Part shown: piece by piece, positions 10,045 to 18,622 of the stretch
Numbering within the stretch: the first letter of the stretch is position 1
Layout: the number at the start of each line of letters is the position of its first letter
From: Bryobacterales bacterium
Lineage (GTDB): Bacteria; Acidobacteriota; Terriglobia; Bryobacterales; UBA6623
DNA length: 55,542 nucleotides
Assembly (NCBI GenBank): GCA_028819235.1
Contig: JAPPMC010000115.1
Location: forward strand, 1-55,542
Direction of reading: 5' to 3'
Program-made: the position numbers and the translations under genes
Notes under the pieces: model-generated
Seen by the model: the letters and a program-made list of their open reading frames with translations, nothing else
Told to the model about the DNA's origin: nothing
The model's database searches: none

Positions 10045-10983
10045 TCACTCCCACCCGTAATATTTGCTCAGTGCCTTGTGAACTATGCCCCATGCATTCT
10101 CCTTGGCCCATCCCAATGCCTGTTGGGTTGCACTCAACAGGACTTCTACCATCCAAGACTTTACGAGCGGCCCAAATTGCCCTTGGGGCCGCTCACCATC
10201 TTCGTGGAGTGCCCTGCCTAGTTGGCTGACCAAACTCTCATCAAGTCCTAGATCTCGAAAGTACTGAATCAGTGATTGCGAATCATCAGGATCAATTCTT
10301 TGTACTACTACTTGACTAACGTGATGACCTGATGCAACAATGTTGTTGCTGCCGTAAATCTTGTTAGTCACGATCATTCCGACAATCTCCTGTGACCCTC
10401 TTTCGCCGTTCAATCCATCGGGCCATATCTCGGATTTCGCGGAGTCCAATTCAAGTAGAAAGTTCAGCAATCGATTGCGGATTTGGTCAACTATTCCTAC
10501 TATTTTACCTCCTGAATATTGTTGTCTAGCCTCGATTAGAACACTACCGTCTTCCATCGGAAGATATTTCCTAGCTTGCATCACTAGTTCCGCAGGCCAA
10601 AAGGAGCAAAATGCTCCATCGGCTGAGTCCTGACTGGCATATGAGTCCAGCTCCCTGACAGCTTGTCGGAAATCGACGTACTCAACCATTTTTCGAATGT
10701 TCTCGGGAAGCGCTGTGATCGGGATTTGGATACCAGTACTCTTTCTGAACCTAGTCATGAATGTTCCGACATTCTCAGCCCGGAACCTGCGATAGTCTGG
10801 CAGGTCGTCACTGGGCCCGTAGCCCTGAAGTTCAGCGTTGACCCAAATGCTGAATCGTTCGTCTTCTAATCTCGAGGCGAGAATCGCGGCCCTACGGAGA
10901 ACGTCAGAGAGCGGAACTGCGGAATCGGTCACTTGCTCCTGCATGTGTTTGAGAAGTTGTGAGATCTGTACGCCGTCATTCAC
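10045..10983 (-). CDS. AbiTii-domain protein (candidate abortive-infection factor)
   Basis: 312 aa with a GTG start at 10983. Residues about 25-65 fit the AbiTii domain: LSDVLRRAAILASRLEDERF, then WVNAELQGY and a DDLPDYR block. This domain is named from phage abortive-infection-type genes and is usually at the N-terminus of otherwise unannotated proteins. The remainder is mixed alpha/beta with a C-terminal helical region (LLSATQQALGWAKENAW) and no visible membrane segment. The gene stands alone in low-GC, gene-poor DNA, which suggests acquisition by transfer. A defence role is inferred from the domain and context, not shown. Confidence 0.75.
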   Translation of the reverse strand: MNDGVQISQLLKHMQEQVTDSAVPLSDVLRRAAILASRLEDERFSIWVNAELQGYGPSDDLPDYRRFRAENVGTFMTRFRKSTGIQIPITALPENIRKMVEYVDFRQAVRELDSYASQDSADGAFCSFWPAELVMQARKYLPMEDGSVLIEARQQYSGGKIVGIVDQIRNRLLNFLLELDSAKSEIWPDGLNGERGSQEIVGMIVTNKIYGSNNIVASGHHVSQVVVQRIDPDDSQSLIQYFRDLGLDESLVSQLGRALHEDGERPQGQFGPLVKSWMVEVLLSATQQALGWAKENAWGIVHKALSKYYGWE

Positions 10984-11316
10984 CGTACCAGCCTATCAGT
11001 ATGCCGATTCACGGCGCTCCGCTGCCGGATCCCCGGGAGGGCACAACTGCCGGCTACTGATCAGTCGCACCATCCCCGTCCTCGCGTCAGGAGACTCAGG
11101 GAACTGTTCTCGCTTCCGTCCACTGATCAAGGAGCGTGGGCCCCTCCGGTGTCAATACAGGGCTTTCGTCAATCTCTGTGCGCCAAAGTGCCGCGTTAGT
11201 CCTAGGCGCGCGAGACGCAGCCTAACAATCGGGATGCCAAGCCTCTAAGGGCGTCCAAGGAATCGTGGCTAAGGGTGGTCCCGTGTTTCTCGACATAGGA
11301 AGTCACCGATTCTAGA
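10984..11316. other. Intergenic, no gene seen
   Basis: 333 bp between the AbiTii gene and the GIY-YIG pseudogene. I see only short open frames without coding character. The promoter of the minus-strand AbiTii gene should lie at its left end (just above 10983). Confidence 0.4.
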
Positions 11317-11718
11317 TCAAGTCAACATATCCAGCAAGCGAGCGTCCCGATCCATTCCTTCGGCAAAGCGGTTATGTTCTAAGTCTTGAACTGGCGGTTC
11401 CGCAAGTCCGCCCACAGCGTTGCGCCCCCCGAGGCCCATCGTGTCCCAGGCGGTGATGACAGCGGTCTCCAGCAGCTTTATCGCCTCCTCATCTACCTCG
11501 GCGACAACCCGCCAGATAAAGGCCTCCGTCCCGTAAAGCCTGAGTCATTCGGGAAATGGCCCTTGCCTGTGGCCGGCCGCTGCCTGTCGCTCGTGCTGAT
11601 TCTTGCGCTCGGACAACGCGCGACGCGTAATGCCTACGTAGCGCTTGCCCGTTTCTCTTTGCGTTGCCACATAGCAACGAGCGGCGCCGGAGGAAGCCAG
11701 CCCCGGCAGGAGCGCCAT
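11317..11718 (-). pseudogene. GIY-YIG nuclease-domain gene interrupted by one in-frame TGA
   Basis: From ATG at 11718 (MALLPGLASS) the frame reads a GIY-YIG domain. The degenerate first motif is RCY, followed ten residues later by YVG in TGKRYVGITRR, then LSERKNQHERQAAAG and GPFPE. A TGA at 11545-11547 stops translation exactly where family members continue with an A-[IL]-R-x-YG helix. Beyond it the same frame continues LRLYGTEAFIWRVVAEVDEE, then KLLETAVITAW with the expected catalytic Glu, and a final RNAVGG typical of the domain end. It finally stops at 11317-11319. A single nonsense change therefore explains the loss. An intact 134-codon gene would encode a small nuclease of the homing or mobile-element kind. 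Confidence 0.6.
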
Positions 11719-12357
11719 GCGCGAGAGCGCCGCTACACCACCTCCAGAATCAAGGTCTCGGCGCTCCGGATCCAATGGGCACACACAAGTGGCCGAAGTG
11801 GCGCAAGATAGGGCTCAACCGATGACGGCAACAGTCAGGCATCCCACGCGGGGCGCCGTACGAAAAAATGCTCCGAATGACGCTAGGCTCTCGGGTCACC
11901 TCGGCCAGGTGCACTCCAGGTAGTACCTCCCACTCAAGAGATCCAACGAGGGATGCACGAGACGGGCGAGAGGCTCGATACATCTCCCAAAGGGTTGCGG
12001 CGGCACGCTGAGCACTACGGGACTAGCCCGTTGCACGGAGCAAGAACGGAACCCTAGGAGCGAATCGAAGGAGTGGACGGCCTCCACAGCGAGACCTGCG
12101 GGCAGGACAGCTACCGGATCAAGTGAAACGGAAGAGTGCGATTGGTGGACTGGCACCACAAGCACGGCACATCCATCGACCAAAGGCGCTGCCTCCGGAT
12201 CGACTGTTTCTGGGACGATCAGCTTGGCCAGCCTCTGATTGCGCACATGCCCTCACACCGGGGAAGCCCAGGCTGAAACCCGGCCCCGCACCATCGCTGA
12301 CCCGCGTCCCACACGATCATTCCGGCCTTGGCCCGAGTTCGGGCACGGCGTGCTCCG
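11719..12357. other. Intergenic, no supported gene
   Basis: About 640 bp between the GIY-YIG remnant and the SMP-30-like gene. Open frames on both strands (for example 11896-12246 minus) lack a family signature and a ribosome site. It may contain decayed sequence. Confidence 0.4.
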
Positions 12358-13335
12358 CTACTTGTCGTCGCGTGGATAGGGTACCCAGCCCGGAGCCGAA
12401 GTACGGATGCTCCAGAGTTCGCCTCCCGCGGTTACGAACAGCGTCCTCCAGTCCGATCCCCCGAATGCACAGTTGGTGACCTCGTCGGTTGGGATCGGGA
12501 GAAAACCCAGCAATTCGCCGTCGCCGGAGAGCACGTAGACTCCTCCCTTGAACCGGTCCGCGGACTCGTGCGGCGGTCTCGGACGGTTCCGACCGGCCGC
12601 CACGAACAGCCTGCCTTCTTGGTCCATCTCGAGGCCGTCGGGGCCGCGGCCATCCGCCCAGTCGAAGACGAGTGTCCGTTGCGAGGCATCCACAGTGCCG
12701 TCGGCTTTCAATGAGAAGCGCCACAGCTTCCGTGCCCCACCCTCGGAGTTATTGTTGTCCGCCACGTACAGGTGCTTGTCCGCCGGAGACACCAACAGCC
12801 CGTTCGGGCGGTCCGCCTCGTGCGAAATGACCCGTGCGACGGTTCCGTCCGGGTCGATGCGGTAGACGCCCTCGACGACCCGGTCGGAGTCGTCCAGCAT
12901 CTCCATGCCTTCCCTCGGGCCGTAGCGAGGGTCGCTGAAGTACACTCGCCCCTTCGAGTCGATCGTGAGGTCGTTGGGTGAGTTGAAGCGCATGCCCCCG
13001 AATTGGTCGGCGAGGACGGAGACTGTCCCGTCCGCCTCCGTGCGGGTCATCCGCCGGGCGCGCGCCTCGCAAACCGTGAGCCGGCCTTCATGGTCCACAA
13101 GCAGGCCATTGGCCCCAGCACCCTCCCGGTACACGCTTACGGCCCCCGAAGCTGACCGCTGGCTGATGTGGCCGTGGCCGGTGAAGTACAGCACACCACT
13201 GGGGTGCCACACCGGTCCTTCTCTGGCGCCGATGTCGCCGTGCAGCACAGGCTGTGCGCCGCGAGCAAACGGTCCGTGTGCACTGCACCCTGTAGCGACT
13301 GTGAGACTTGCGAGAAACTTGCGTCGGCTCAACAT
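12358..13335 (-). CDS. SMP-30/gluconolactonase-like beta-propeller, Tat-exported
   Basis: 325 aa. The ATG at 13335 begins MLSRRKFLASLTVATGCSA, a clear twin-arginine signal; the longer open frame upstream is not used. The mature part carries SMP-30/LRE-family propeller motifs: EGPVWHPSGVLYFTG, FNSPNDLTIDSKGRVYFSD with the Asn-Asp metal-binding pair, DRPNGLLVSPADKHLYVAD and GPDGLEMDQEGRLFVA. Family members are calcium-dependent lactonases acting on sugar lactones such as gluconolactone. Periplasmic location fits oxidative sugar or uronate metabolism alongside the mannonate-dehydratase-like enzymes here. The exact lactone is unknown. Confidence 0.85.
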   Translation of the reverse strand: MLSRRKFLASLTVATGCSAHGPFARGAQPVLHGDIGAREGPVWHPSGVLYFTGHGHISQRSASGAVSVYREGAGANGLLVDHEGRLTVCEARARRMTRTEADGTVSVLADQFGGMRFNSPNDLTIDSKGRVYFSDPRYGPREGMEMLDDSDRVVEGVYRIDPDGTVARVISHEADRPNGLLVSPADKHLYVADNNNSEGGARKLWRFSLKADGTVDASQRTLVFDWADGRGPDGLEMDQEGRLFVAAGRNRPRPPHESADRFKGGVYVLSGDGELLGFLPIPTDEVTNCAFGGSDWRTLFVTAGGELWSIRTSAPGWVPYPRDDK

Positions 13336-13640
13336 CAAACCGGAGACTCTGGCAACAGGGTAGGCAAGATTGCCGGGTCTGCGCAACGTACCATGCAGAC
13401 GGCGCGCCTCTGGACGCCCCGCTCCCGCCGGAGTGTTCCGCAATCTTTCGCGAGGAGCAAATCCAGAAAGAGGCCCATCCGGCACTTGTGTGCGGAGTCT
13501 GGCTGGAGTAGCCCTGCAGCACTGCACGGAATCCTTGCGCACCTTGTCGGACTCGGCAATAATCGGTGCGTGGATCGGAGCGGAGGCCGGAACTATTGAT
13601 GTGCAGCGGAACGGCTCCGGTCCGCGAAAGGAGTACCAAT
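13336..13640. other. Divergent intergenic region
   Basis: 305 bp separating the divergent SMP-30-like and DinB genes. Nothing beyond presumed promoters was recognised. AAAGGAG just before 13641 is the ribosome site for the DinB gene. Confidence 0.4.
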
Positions 13641-14150
13641 ATGAAAAAGGGTTTCCTCACCATTCTCGCGGTGGCCGTCGCGATTCCGCTTGCGGCTCAG
13701 GACAATTCGCTCAGCCAAGAGGCCCAGCGGGCATGGAACCGCACCAAGAACTTCGTCACGGCCGCGGCGGCCAAAATGCCAGAGGAGCACTACGGCTTCA
13801 AGCCAGCGCCCGAGAGCCAGAGCTTTGGCGACTTGGTGGCCCACACTGCCAATGCTGCGATGGGCGCTTGCTCCGGTGTCAGCGGCCAGCGGAGGCGAGC
13901 TGGAGTCGACGGCGGCGCGTCCAAGGCGGACTTGGCGGCCGCGCTTGCCACCGCGATGGCAGAGTGCGACAAGGCATATGCGGCGACCGATGCCAGCAAC
14001 GCGACTGAGATGATCGAGGGCCGTCGCGGCTCAAGCTCGCGACTTGGCCTGCTCTACCGGAACACCATCCACATCGAGCACGAGTACGCGCAGATGGCCG
14101 TCCACATGCGCTTCAAGGGCCTGGTGCCGCCGTCCAGCGAAGGACGCTGA
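13641..14150 (+). CDS. Secreted DinB-family protein
   Basis: 169 aa. The ATG at 13641 is preceded by AAAGGAG at ideal spacing and opens into a Sec signal peptide (MKKGFLTILAVAVAIPLAAQ). The mature protein has the four-helix DinB/YfiT layout: KMPEEHYGFKPAPESQSF, GDLVAHTANA, and IHIEHEYAQMAVHMR near the C-terminus, which supply the His residues of the metal site. DinB-like proteins often use mycothiol, bacillithiol or glutathione, but secreted acidobacterial forms have no known reaction. A short GACGCT/AGCGTC hairpin spans its stop codon. Confidence 0.85.
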   Translation: MKKGFLTILAVAVAIPLAAQDNSLSQEAQRAWNRTKNFVTAAAAKMPEEHYGFKPAPESQSFGDLVAHTANAAMGACSGVSGQRRRAGVDGGASKADLAAALATAMAECDKAYAATDASNATEMIEGRRGSSSRLGLLYRNTIHIEHEYAQMAVHMRFKGLVPPSSEGR

Positions 14151-14160
14151 CCCAAGCGTC
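14143..14160. terminator. Small hairpin at the end of the DinB gene
   Basis: GACGCT (14143-14148) and AGCGTC (14155-14160) can pair around a six-base loop, overlapping the stop codon, between two convergent genes. There is no T-tract, so intrinsic termination is only a possibility. Confidence 0.2.
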
Positions 14161-14196
14161 GGCGCCAACCGTCCGCGTGGCGGAATCTCTGAGCGG

Positions 14197-15384
14197 TCAG
14201 TTCGCCGGCCGCCTGCGCCCCGATGTCTCCACATCGGCCACTTGCACCCACGCGCCGGATGCGCGAGCAGAAGCCGCCGCGGCGTGAATGGCGGCCAGTG
14301 TGTGAAGCCCGTCCTCACCCGTCGGGTAGTCCGGAGCCTTGGGGAGCGTCCCTCCGTTCCGTCGCCGCCTGATGTCGTCGGCGATGTCGGCGTAGATGTT
14401 GGCGAAGGCCGACAGCATGCCTTCAGCATGTCCGACCGTGATGCGCGAGCCGCGCCTTGCAACCTCCGACAGGCGTGCATCGCCCCTCTCCAGCACCCGG
14501 GTGGGCCGGCCAAGCGGAGTCCAGTGAAGCTGGTTCGGTCGCTCTTGGGCCCAACGGAGTCCGCCACGTTCCCCGAATACGCGGAGGGTCAGGCCATGGA
14601 TCTGGCCCACGGCCAATGCGCTGGCCCACAGGCGACCGACCTCTCCGCCGCTGAAGCGCAGCGCGGTCAGGGCGTCGTCTTCCAGCGCCCTCCCCTCCAC
14701 GCAAGAGGCAAAGTCGGCCGAAATGCTGGCCACCCGCCGACCGAGCACGAAGCACGCCATGTGCAGGGCGTGCAGGCCTGTGTCCGCTAAGACTGAGCTC
14801 ACGCCGGCCTGGGCCGGGTCGTAGCGCCAGCGGACACGCGGATTGTCATTGTCGCTCGCATCCGCGTGCGACCCATGCGCGAACTCTGCCACGACAACGC
14901 GAACGGCGCCAAGCTGCCCGGCCAGCACCATCGAACGGGCCTGGCGGACCAGAGGATACCCGCTGTAGCCATAGTTCACGGCAAGGATGCGGCCGTGGCG
15001 TTGTGCCGAAGCGACCAACGATTGCGCATCCTCTAGATCGGTTGTCAGTGGCTTCTCGCAAAGCACGTGGAAGCCCGCCTCCAGAAAGGCGCTCGCGATC
15101 TCGAAGTGCGTCGAGTTGGGAGTCGCCACTGTGACCAGGTCAATTCGCTCGGGCGCTGACAGACCGCGCTCGCCTTCCAACATCTGGCGCCAGTCTCCGT
15201 AGGCTCGCCCCGGCGGTACGCCGCAGCGGATCGCAAAGGCCCGGCCCTTGGCCGGATCGATGTCTGGGGCTGCCGCGACCAGTTCGTATTGTCCATCAAG
15301 GCCTGCAGCGATGCGGTGCGCACCGCCGATCTGGCTCGTCTCGCCGCCCCCGACGATTCCCCAGCCCAGTCTCGAGTGTCCCAT
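14197..15384 (-). CDS. Gfo/Idh/MocA-family NAD(P)-dependent oxidoreductase
   Basis: 395 aa cytosolic oxidoreductase. The N-terminal Rossmann motif GWGIVGGGETSQIGGAH, the family hallmark LCEKPLTTDL and the C-terminal beta-sheet domain (SSVLADTGLHALHMACFVLG with the usual catalytic-region His) are all present. The family oxidises or reduces sugars, inositols and dihydrodiols with NAD(P). Length is normal. It lies 45 bp downstream of ccmB on the same strand, so read-through from the ccm operon is possible, although the functions do not obviously connect. The substrate is most likely a sugar or sugar acid, given the catabolic neighbours. Confidence 0.9.
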   Translation of the reverse strand: MGHSRLGWGIVGGGETSQIGGAHRIAAGLDGQYELVAAAPDIDPAKGRAFAIRCGVPPGRAYGDWRQMLEGERGLSAPERIDLVTVATPNSTHFEIASAFLEAGFHVLCEKPLTTDLEDAQSLVASAQRHGRILAVNYGYSGYPLVRQARSMVLAGQLGAVRVVVAEFAHGSHADASDNDNPRVRWRYDPAQAGVSSVLADTGLHALHMACFVLGRRVASISADFASCVEGRALEDDALTALRFSGGEVGRLWASALAVGQIHGLTLRVFGERGGLRWAQERPNQLHWTPLGRPTRVLERGDARLSEVARRGSRITVGHAEGMLSAFANIYADIADDIRRRRNGGTLPKAPDYPTGEDGLHTLAAIHAAAASARASGAWVQVADVETSGRRRPAN

Positions 15385-15429
15385 CCGTGATGCTGTTGCG
15401 TCAGGTCTCCGGGACCGGTCCTCACCTCC

Positions 15430-16116
15430 TCATCCGGACGTGAGCACGGGTTCTACGACCATGATCCCTAGCAAAGTGTAGATCACGTCGAAACCGATCA
15501 ACAGCCGGAGCCAGGGATTCGTCTCGGGAACAGCGGCCGGGGCAAATACCGCCCACGTCAGGCTCATGCATGCGACCAACGCCGGAAGGCAGATTGGGAA
15601 GAGCAGCAAGGGAAGCATGAGTTCCCGCATGCGGTTGCTGGCCGTGACGGCGCCGAAGGTGGTTCCGACCGCGGCGAACGACCATCCGCCCAGCAAGAGG
15701 ATGGGAAGGAGGCCGCCGATCCGGGGAAGCCAGCTGACGTCGAAGAAGATCCCGAAGACAGGCAGGCAGATCAGCTCAACCGCCAGAATCAGCAAGAAAC
15801 TGGAAAGGGCCTTCCCCAGGAAGAGGGCCTCGCCCGGGAGCGGTGCCGCCACGAGCGCTTCCAGGCAGTCGTTGGAGGTCTCGCGCGCGAAGCTGCGGTT
15901 CAGGACCAGAACCCCGGAGAACAGGTACACCACCCAGAGCAGGCCTCCTGAGAGGCCCCGCACGGCAACGTTGGTGTTCGGGTCGAACGTGAAGCTGAAC
16001 ATCAGCAGCACGACCAGGGCGAACGATATCGCCGCATTGAGGACCTGCCGTTCGCGCAACTCACATCGCAGGTCCTTGGCCGCGACGGCCCAGATCAGTG
16101 CCACATAGCGGCTCAT
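15430..16116 (-). CDS. ccmB: Haem exporter permease CcmB
   Basis: 228 aa, about six membrane helices, matching CcmB: an N-terminal amphipathic segment with AAKDLRCELRERQVLNAAI, the FARETSNDCLEALVAAPLP loop, and LLLFPICLPALVACMSL. CcmB pairs with the ATPase CcmA to release holo-CcmE from the haem-loading complex during System I cytochrome c maturation. Its start overlaps the ccmA stop (ATGA), so the two are translationally coupled. It is the last recognisable ccm gene of the operon. Confidence 0.93.
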   Translation of the reverse strand: MSRYVALIWAVAAKDLRCELRERQVLNAAISFALVVLLMFSFTFDPNTNVAVRGLSGGLLWVVYLFSGVLVLNRSFARETSNDCLEALVAAPLPGEALFLGKALSSFLLILAVELICLPVFGIFFDVSWLPRIGGLLPILLLGGWSFAAVGTTFGAVTASNRMRELMLPLLLFPICLPALVACMSLTWAVFAPAAVPETNPWLRLLIGFDVIYTLLGIMVVEPVLTSG

Positions 16117-16790
16117 CGGATCTGCCTGTAGATCGCTTGTGGGTCAGCCCGAAGGCTGTCGTCGACAGGCCCGTGGAAAACGAGTCTCCCCCGGTGCAGA
16201 AGTGCGGCGGTGTCCGCGACCGCGGCGGCTTCTCGAAGCTGGTGCGAGCAGACCACTGCCGCGCGCCCCGATCGCTTGGCGGCACGGACCAACTCGGACA
16301 GCAGAGCCACGGCCCGGTCGTCAAGTGCTGTCCAAGGCTCGTCCAGCAGCAGTATGTCGGGCTCGTGCAGAAACGCGCGCGCGATCGTCAGGCGCTGGCG
16401 CATGCCCCGTGAGTATTCGCAGACCCTTGACCTGCGGAAACCCGTCAGCCCGACCCTATCTAGCCAAGTGTCAACGGCCTTTCCGGGCCGTGCTACCCCG
16501 TAGAGCCTGCCGAAGAAGCGCAGGTTCTCTTCTGCAGTGAGATCGTCGTACAGCCACGTCCCATGGCCGATCATGCCGATGCGCCCGCTCGACGCAGGGA
16601 AGCTGACGCTGCCTTCCGTCGCGGCAGTCAGTCCAGCGAGTATCCGGAGCAGTGTGGTCTTGCCAGCCCCGTTGCGGCCCAGCATGGCAAGCACGCTGCC
16701 GGTCCTCACTTCGACGGTGACGTCCCGAAGAGCGGGGAAGTCCCCAAAGTACTTCGACACCCCACTCGCTAGGATCGCCGGAACGCCCAT
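16113..16790 (-). CDS. ccmA: Haem exporter ATP-binding protein CcmA
   Basis: 225 aa ABC ATPase. The start at 16790 (MGVPAILASGVSKYFG) is preferred over the open frame extending to 16907, which would overlap the upstream gene. Walker A is GRNGAGKTT, the signature is the CcmA-like YSRGMRQRL rather than LSGGQ, Walker B is ILLLDEPW, and the switch His is in VVCSHQLREA. It works with CcmB in System I cytochrome c biogenesis, and the stop overlaps the ccmB start. A drug or polysaccharide exporter is unlikely given the operon. Confidence 0.92.
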   Translation of the reverse strand: MGVPAILASGVSKYFGDFPALRDVTVEVRTGSVLAMLGRNGAGKTTLLRILAGLTAATEGSVSFPASSGRIGMIGHGTWLYDDLTAEENLRFFGRLYGVARPGKAVDTWLDRVGLTGFRRSRVCEYSRGMRQRLTIARAFLHEPDILLLDEPWTALDDRAVALLSELVRAAKRSGRAAVVCSHQLREAAAVADTAALLHRGRLVFHGPVDDSLRADPQAIYRQIR

Positions 16791-16801
16791 GGCTCGCGTC
16801 G

Positions 16802-17836
16802 CTAGGTGTGCCCGCGGCCCGGACCGCGCGGCCGTGCAGGGCCACTCGCCGACCACAGGTGAAAGAAACCGACGCCAAGGATTCCCACCGTCAGGCAGAT
16901 GATCCATGCCAGCTCCTCAGCGACCGGAGCTGGCGCGACCCGGATGTCGCTCGATCCACTCTCGCTTCCACCTCCAGACCTAGCCAATTGGCCGGTCCCG
17001 CTGACGCGCAGCGTCACAGAGGGGTCCGGCGGCATGACCCAGATGGACGCTTGGGTCGTGGGCTCTTGGCCGAGTTCCGTGATTCCAACGCCATCAATCG
17101 CCACGCCGGCCGGTGCGGCGACTCTCGCCTGCAGCCCTTCATACGCGCTTCGCACGACCAGTTCCGCCCCGTCCGCGTAGGCGATGGCGTACTGCAGGTC
17201 GATCCTGTTTTCTCCCGGCTTCAGCGGGAAGTCCACCTTGTACAAGTCGGTGACTCCCGACGGCAAGGCCGTGCTGCGGAGCGGCATTCCTGCTGGCCCC
17301 GTTCCCGAGACGTCCACGTTCCCGTCCGCCTCAGGAGGCAGGTAGAACTGGAGGGTCCCGTCAGCGCTGCTGTAGGTTACTGGAGGTTCGGCCTCGTTCA
17401 CGAACTGATAGCTCTCCCGAACGACCATCTCTTGGTTCCCGGGCTCCACGATAACCACTCGGTTGCGCGGTGCCGGAAGGCTTGTGTCCTCCACTGAATA
17501 GACAGTTATCCGCAGGCCATCATGGGCCGCGCCTCCTCGCAGGATTTCGGTGTATCCGATCCCTTCGTGCTCCGCCCGGATGGCTCCTTGGAACGGCTGG
17601 CCGGAACCAACAGCCGGCAGTTCCTTGGCAAACTCGAAGCTGCCGTCATTGCCGGACTGCACCTCCTCCAGCGGCGTCATGCCCCCGCGGAAGCTCGAGA
17701 GTGTCAGCATGACACCTGCCTGCGGACGCCCTGTCGTCCCGTTGACGACAAATCCGCTCACGGCCGGGGCCGGCCGCGCCGCAGCTCCCCAGAGGCAGGC
17801 CAGCCCGACCGCGGCCCGGATGGCAGTCCGCGTCAA
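16802..17836 (-). CDS. Membrane-anchored periplasmic protein in the ccm operon (function unknown)
   Basis: 344 aa. No ATG fits; a TTG at 17836, one base after the stop of the upstream ccmI-like gene, gives LTRTAIRAAVGLACLWGAAA, a good signal peptide. Residues just after it (FVVNGTTGRPQAGVMLTL) resemble a carboxypeptidase-regulatory-like beta-sandwich. A long beta-rich middle follows, then a C-terminal single membrane helix (EELAWIICLTVGILGVGFF) and a short basic tail. It sits between the ccmI-like gene and ccmA with tight spacing, so it is co-expressed with cytochrome c maturation genes. I cannot assign a function; apocytochrome or haem handling in the periplasm is conjecture. Confidence 0.65.
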   Translation of the reverse strand: MTRTAIRAAVGLACLWGAAARPAPAVSGFVVNGTTGRPQAGVMLTLSSFRGGMTPLEEVQSGNDGSFEFAKELPAVGSGQPFQGAIRAEHEGIGYTEILRGGAAHDGLRITVYSVEDTSLPAPRNRVVIVEPGNQEMVVRESYQFVNEAEPPVTYSSADGTLQFYLPPEADGNVDVSGTGPAGMPLRSTALPSGVTDLYKVDFPLKPGENRIDLQYAIAYADGAELVVRSAYEGLQARVAAPAGVAIDGVGITELGQEPTTQASIWVMPPDPSVTLRVSGTGQLARSGGGSESGSSDIRVAPAPVAEELAWIICLTVGILGVGFFHLWSASGPARPRGPGRGHT

Positions 17837-17837
17837 C

Positions 17838-18116
17838 TCAGCGCGGCGCACGGCGCCGGGCCTCCTCGATGCTGGCCAAGACGCCGGCGAGTTCAGCCTG
17901 AAGGTGGCGCTTGCTTGAGGCGTAGTCCGCTGCCGACATCTTTCCCATCTGGAACTCGCCCTGGAGGTCCCTGAGGTTCTCGTACACTGATGCGCGGCGG
18001 TCCTCAAGGTGCTGCGTGGGCGACTCCGGCTCAGGGACCGGAAGGTGCTCCGGCCGCACGACCAGCGGCAGCGCGAACGCGACCAAGATCATTGCTATTG
18101 CGGCCGCGACAATCAT
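17838..18116 (-). CDS. Short CcmI-like membrane protein
   Basis: 92 aa: one N-terminal membrane helix (MIVAAAIAMILVAFALPLVV), a Pro/Glu linker (PEHLPVPEPESP), then a charged coiled-coil-like region (LEDRRASVYENLRDLQGEF and SSKRHLQAELAGVLASIEE). This is the architecture of the N-terminal part of CcmI/CycH, the apocytochrome chaperone, without its TPR domain. The gene follows ccmH on the same strand, and its stop is one base from the next start. The name rests on position and topology more than sequence. Confidence 0.6.
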   Translation of the reverse strand: MIVAAAIAMILVAFALPLVVRPEHLPVPEPESPTQHLEDRRASVYENLRDLQGEFQMGKMSAADYASSKRHLQAELAGVLASIEEARRRAPR

Positions 18117-18157
18117 TCCAGTCGGCTCCTGCCGCCACGGGCAGCCAACCTCTGAGT

Positions 18158-18622
18158 CTAGTCCAGATCCTCGAGGTCGGACTCAATCTGGCGCCGATAG
18201 CGATCGACGACGGTGTCCGGTACGCTCGATGCGCGCAAGCGGCGCTGTCCTGGACGCCTCCATCGTCGAATCACCAACCCGACAATGGTCAGCCCAAAAG
18301 CGAGCGAGACGAATGGGATGGTCCACCCGAATACTCCGAAGGGGTCGTTAGCCGGCTGCACACGCGTCACGCTGCCGTATTTCGCGTAGACGGCCTCAAG
18401 GATCGCCTCTTCCGACTCGCCAGCCTCGAGCCCTTCGCGGATCTGCTGCAGGATCGGATCCCTGAAGTGGCACGAGAGCATGTTGCAGCTTCCCACCGTG
18501 TACGCGCATCCGCACTGGCACGAGACCCGGTCGCCGACGGACCGGAGCTGTTCGTACGGAACGGCCGCATGGCCGGAAAACGCCAGCAGGACCGCCAGCG
18601 AGCTAGTCGCCAGCCGCGCCAA
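18158..18622 (-). CDS. ccmH: Cytochrome c maturation protein CcmH (CycL)
   Basis: 154 aa. A TTG start at 18622 overlaps the 3' end of ccmF by 20 bp and has GGAGG nine bases upstream. After a short signal peptide comes the cysteine motif SCQCGCAYTVGSCNMLSC, a variant of the LRCxxC thiol site of CcmH with extra cysteines. Then come a three-helix-bundle part (QQIREGLEAGESEEAILEA) and a membrane helix (TIPFVSLAFGLTIVGLVI) with a basic cytoplasmic tail. It would reduce apocytochrome CXXCH cysteines for haem ligation together with CcmF. Confidence 0.87.
   Translation of the reverse strand: MARLATSSLAVLLAFSGHAAVPYEQLRSVGDRVSCQCGCAYTVGSCNMLSCHFRDPILQQIREGLEAGESEEAILEAVYAKYGSVTRVQPANDPFGVFGWTIPFVSLAFGLTIVGLVIRRWRRPGQRRLRASSVPDTVVDRYRRQIESDLEDLD

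Noticed and set aside
11545..11547. TGA in the GIY-YIG gene as programmed readthrough or selenocysteine
   Set aside because: No SECIS-like structure was noticed and the family has no Cys/Sec at this place; a nonsense mutation is simpler.
11896..12246. 116-codon minus-strand frame
   Set aside because: Starts without a ribosome site and shows no family or structural pattern.
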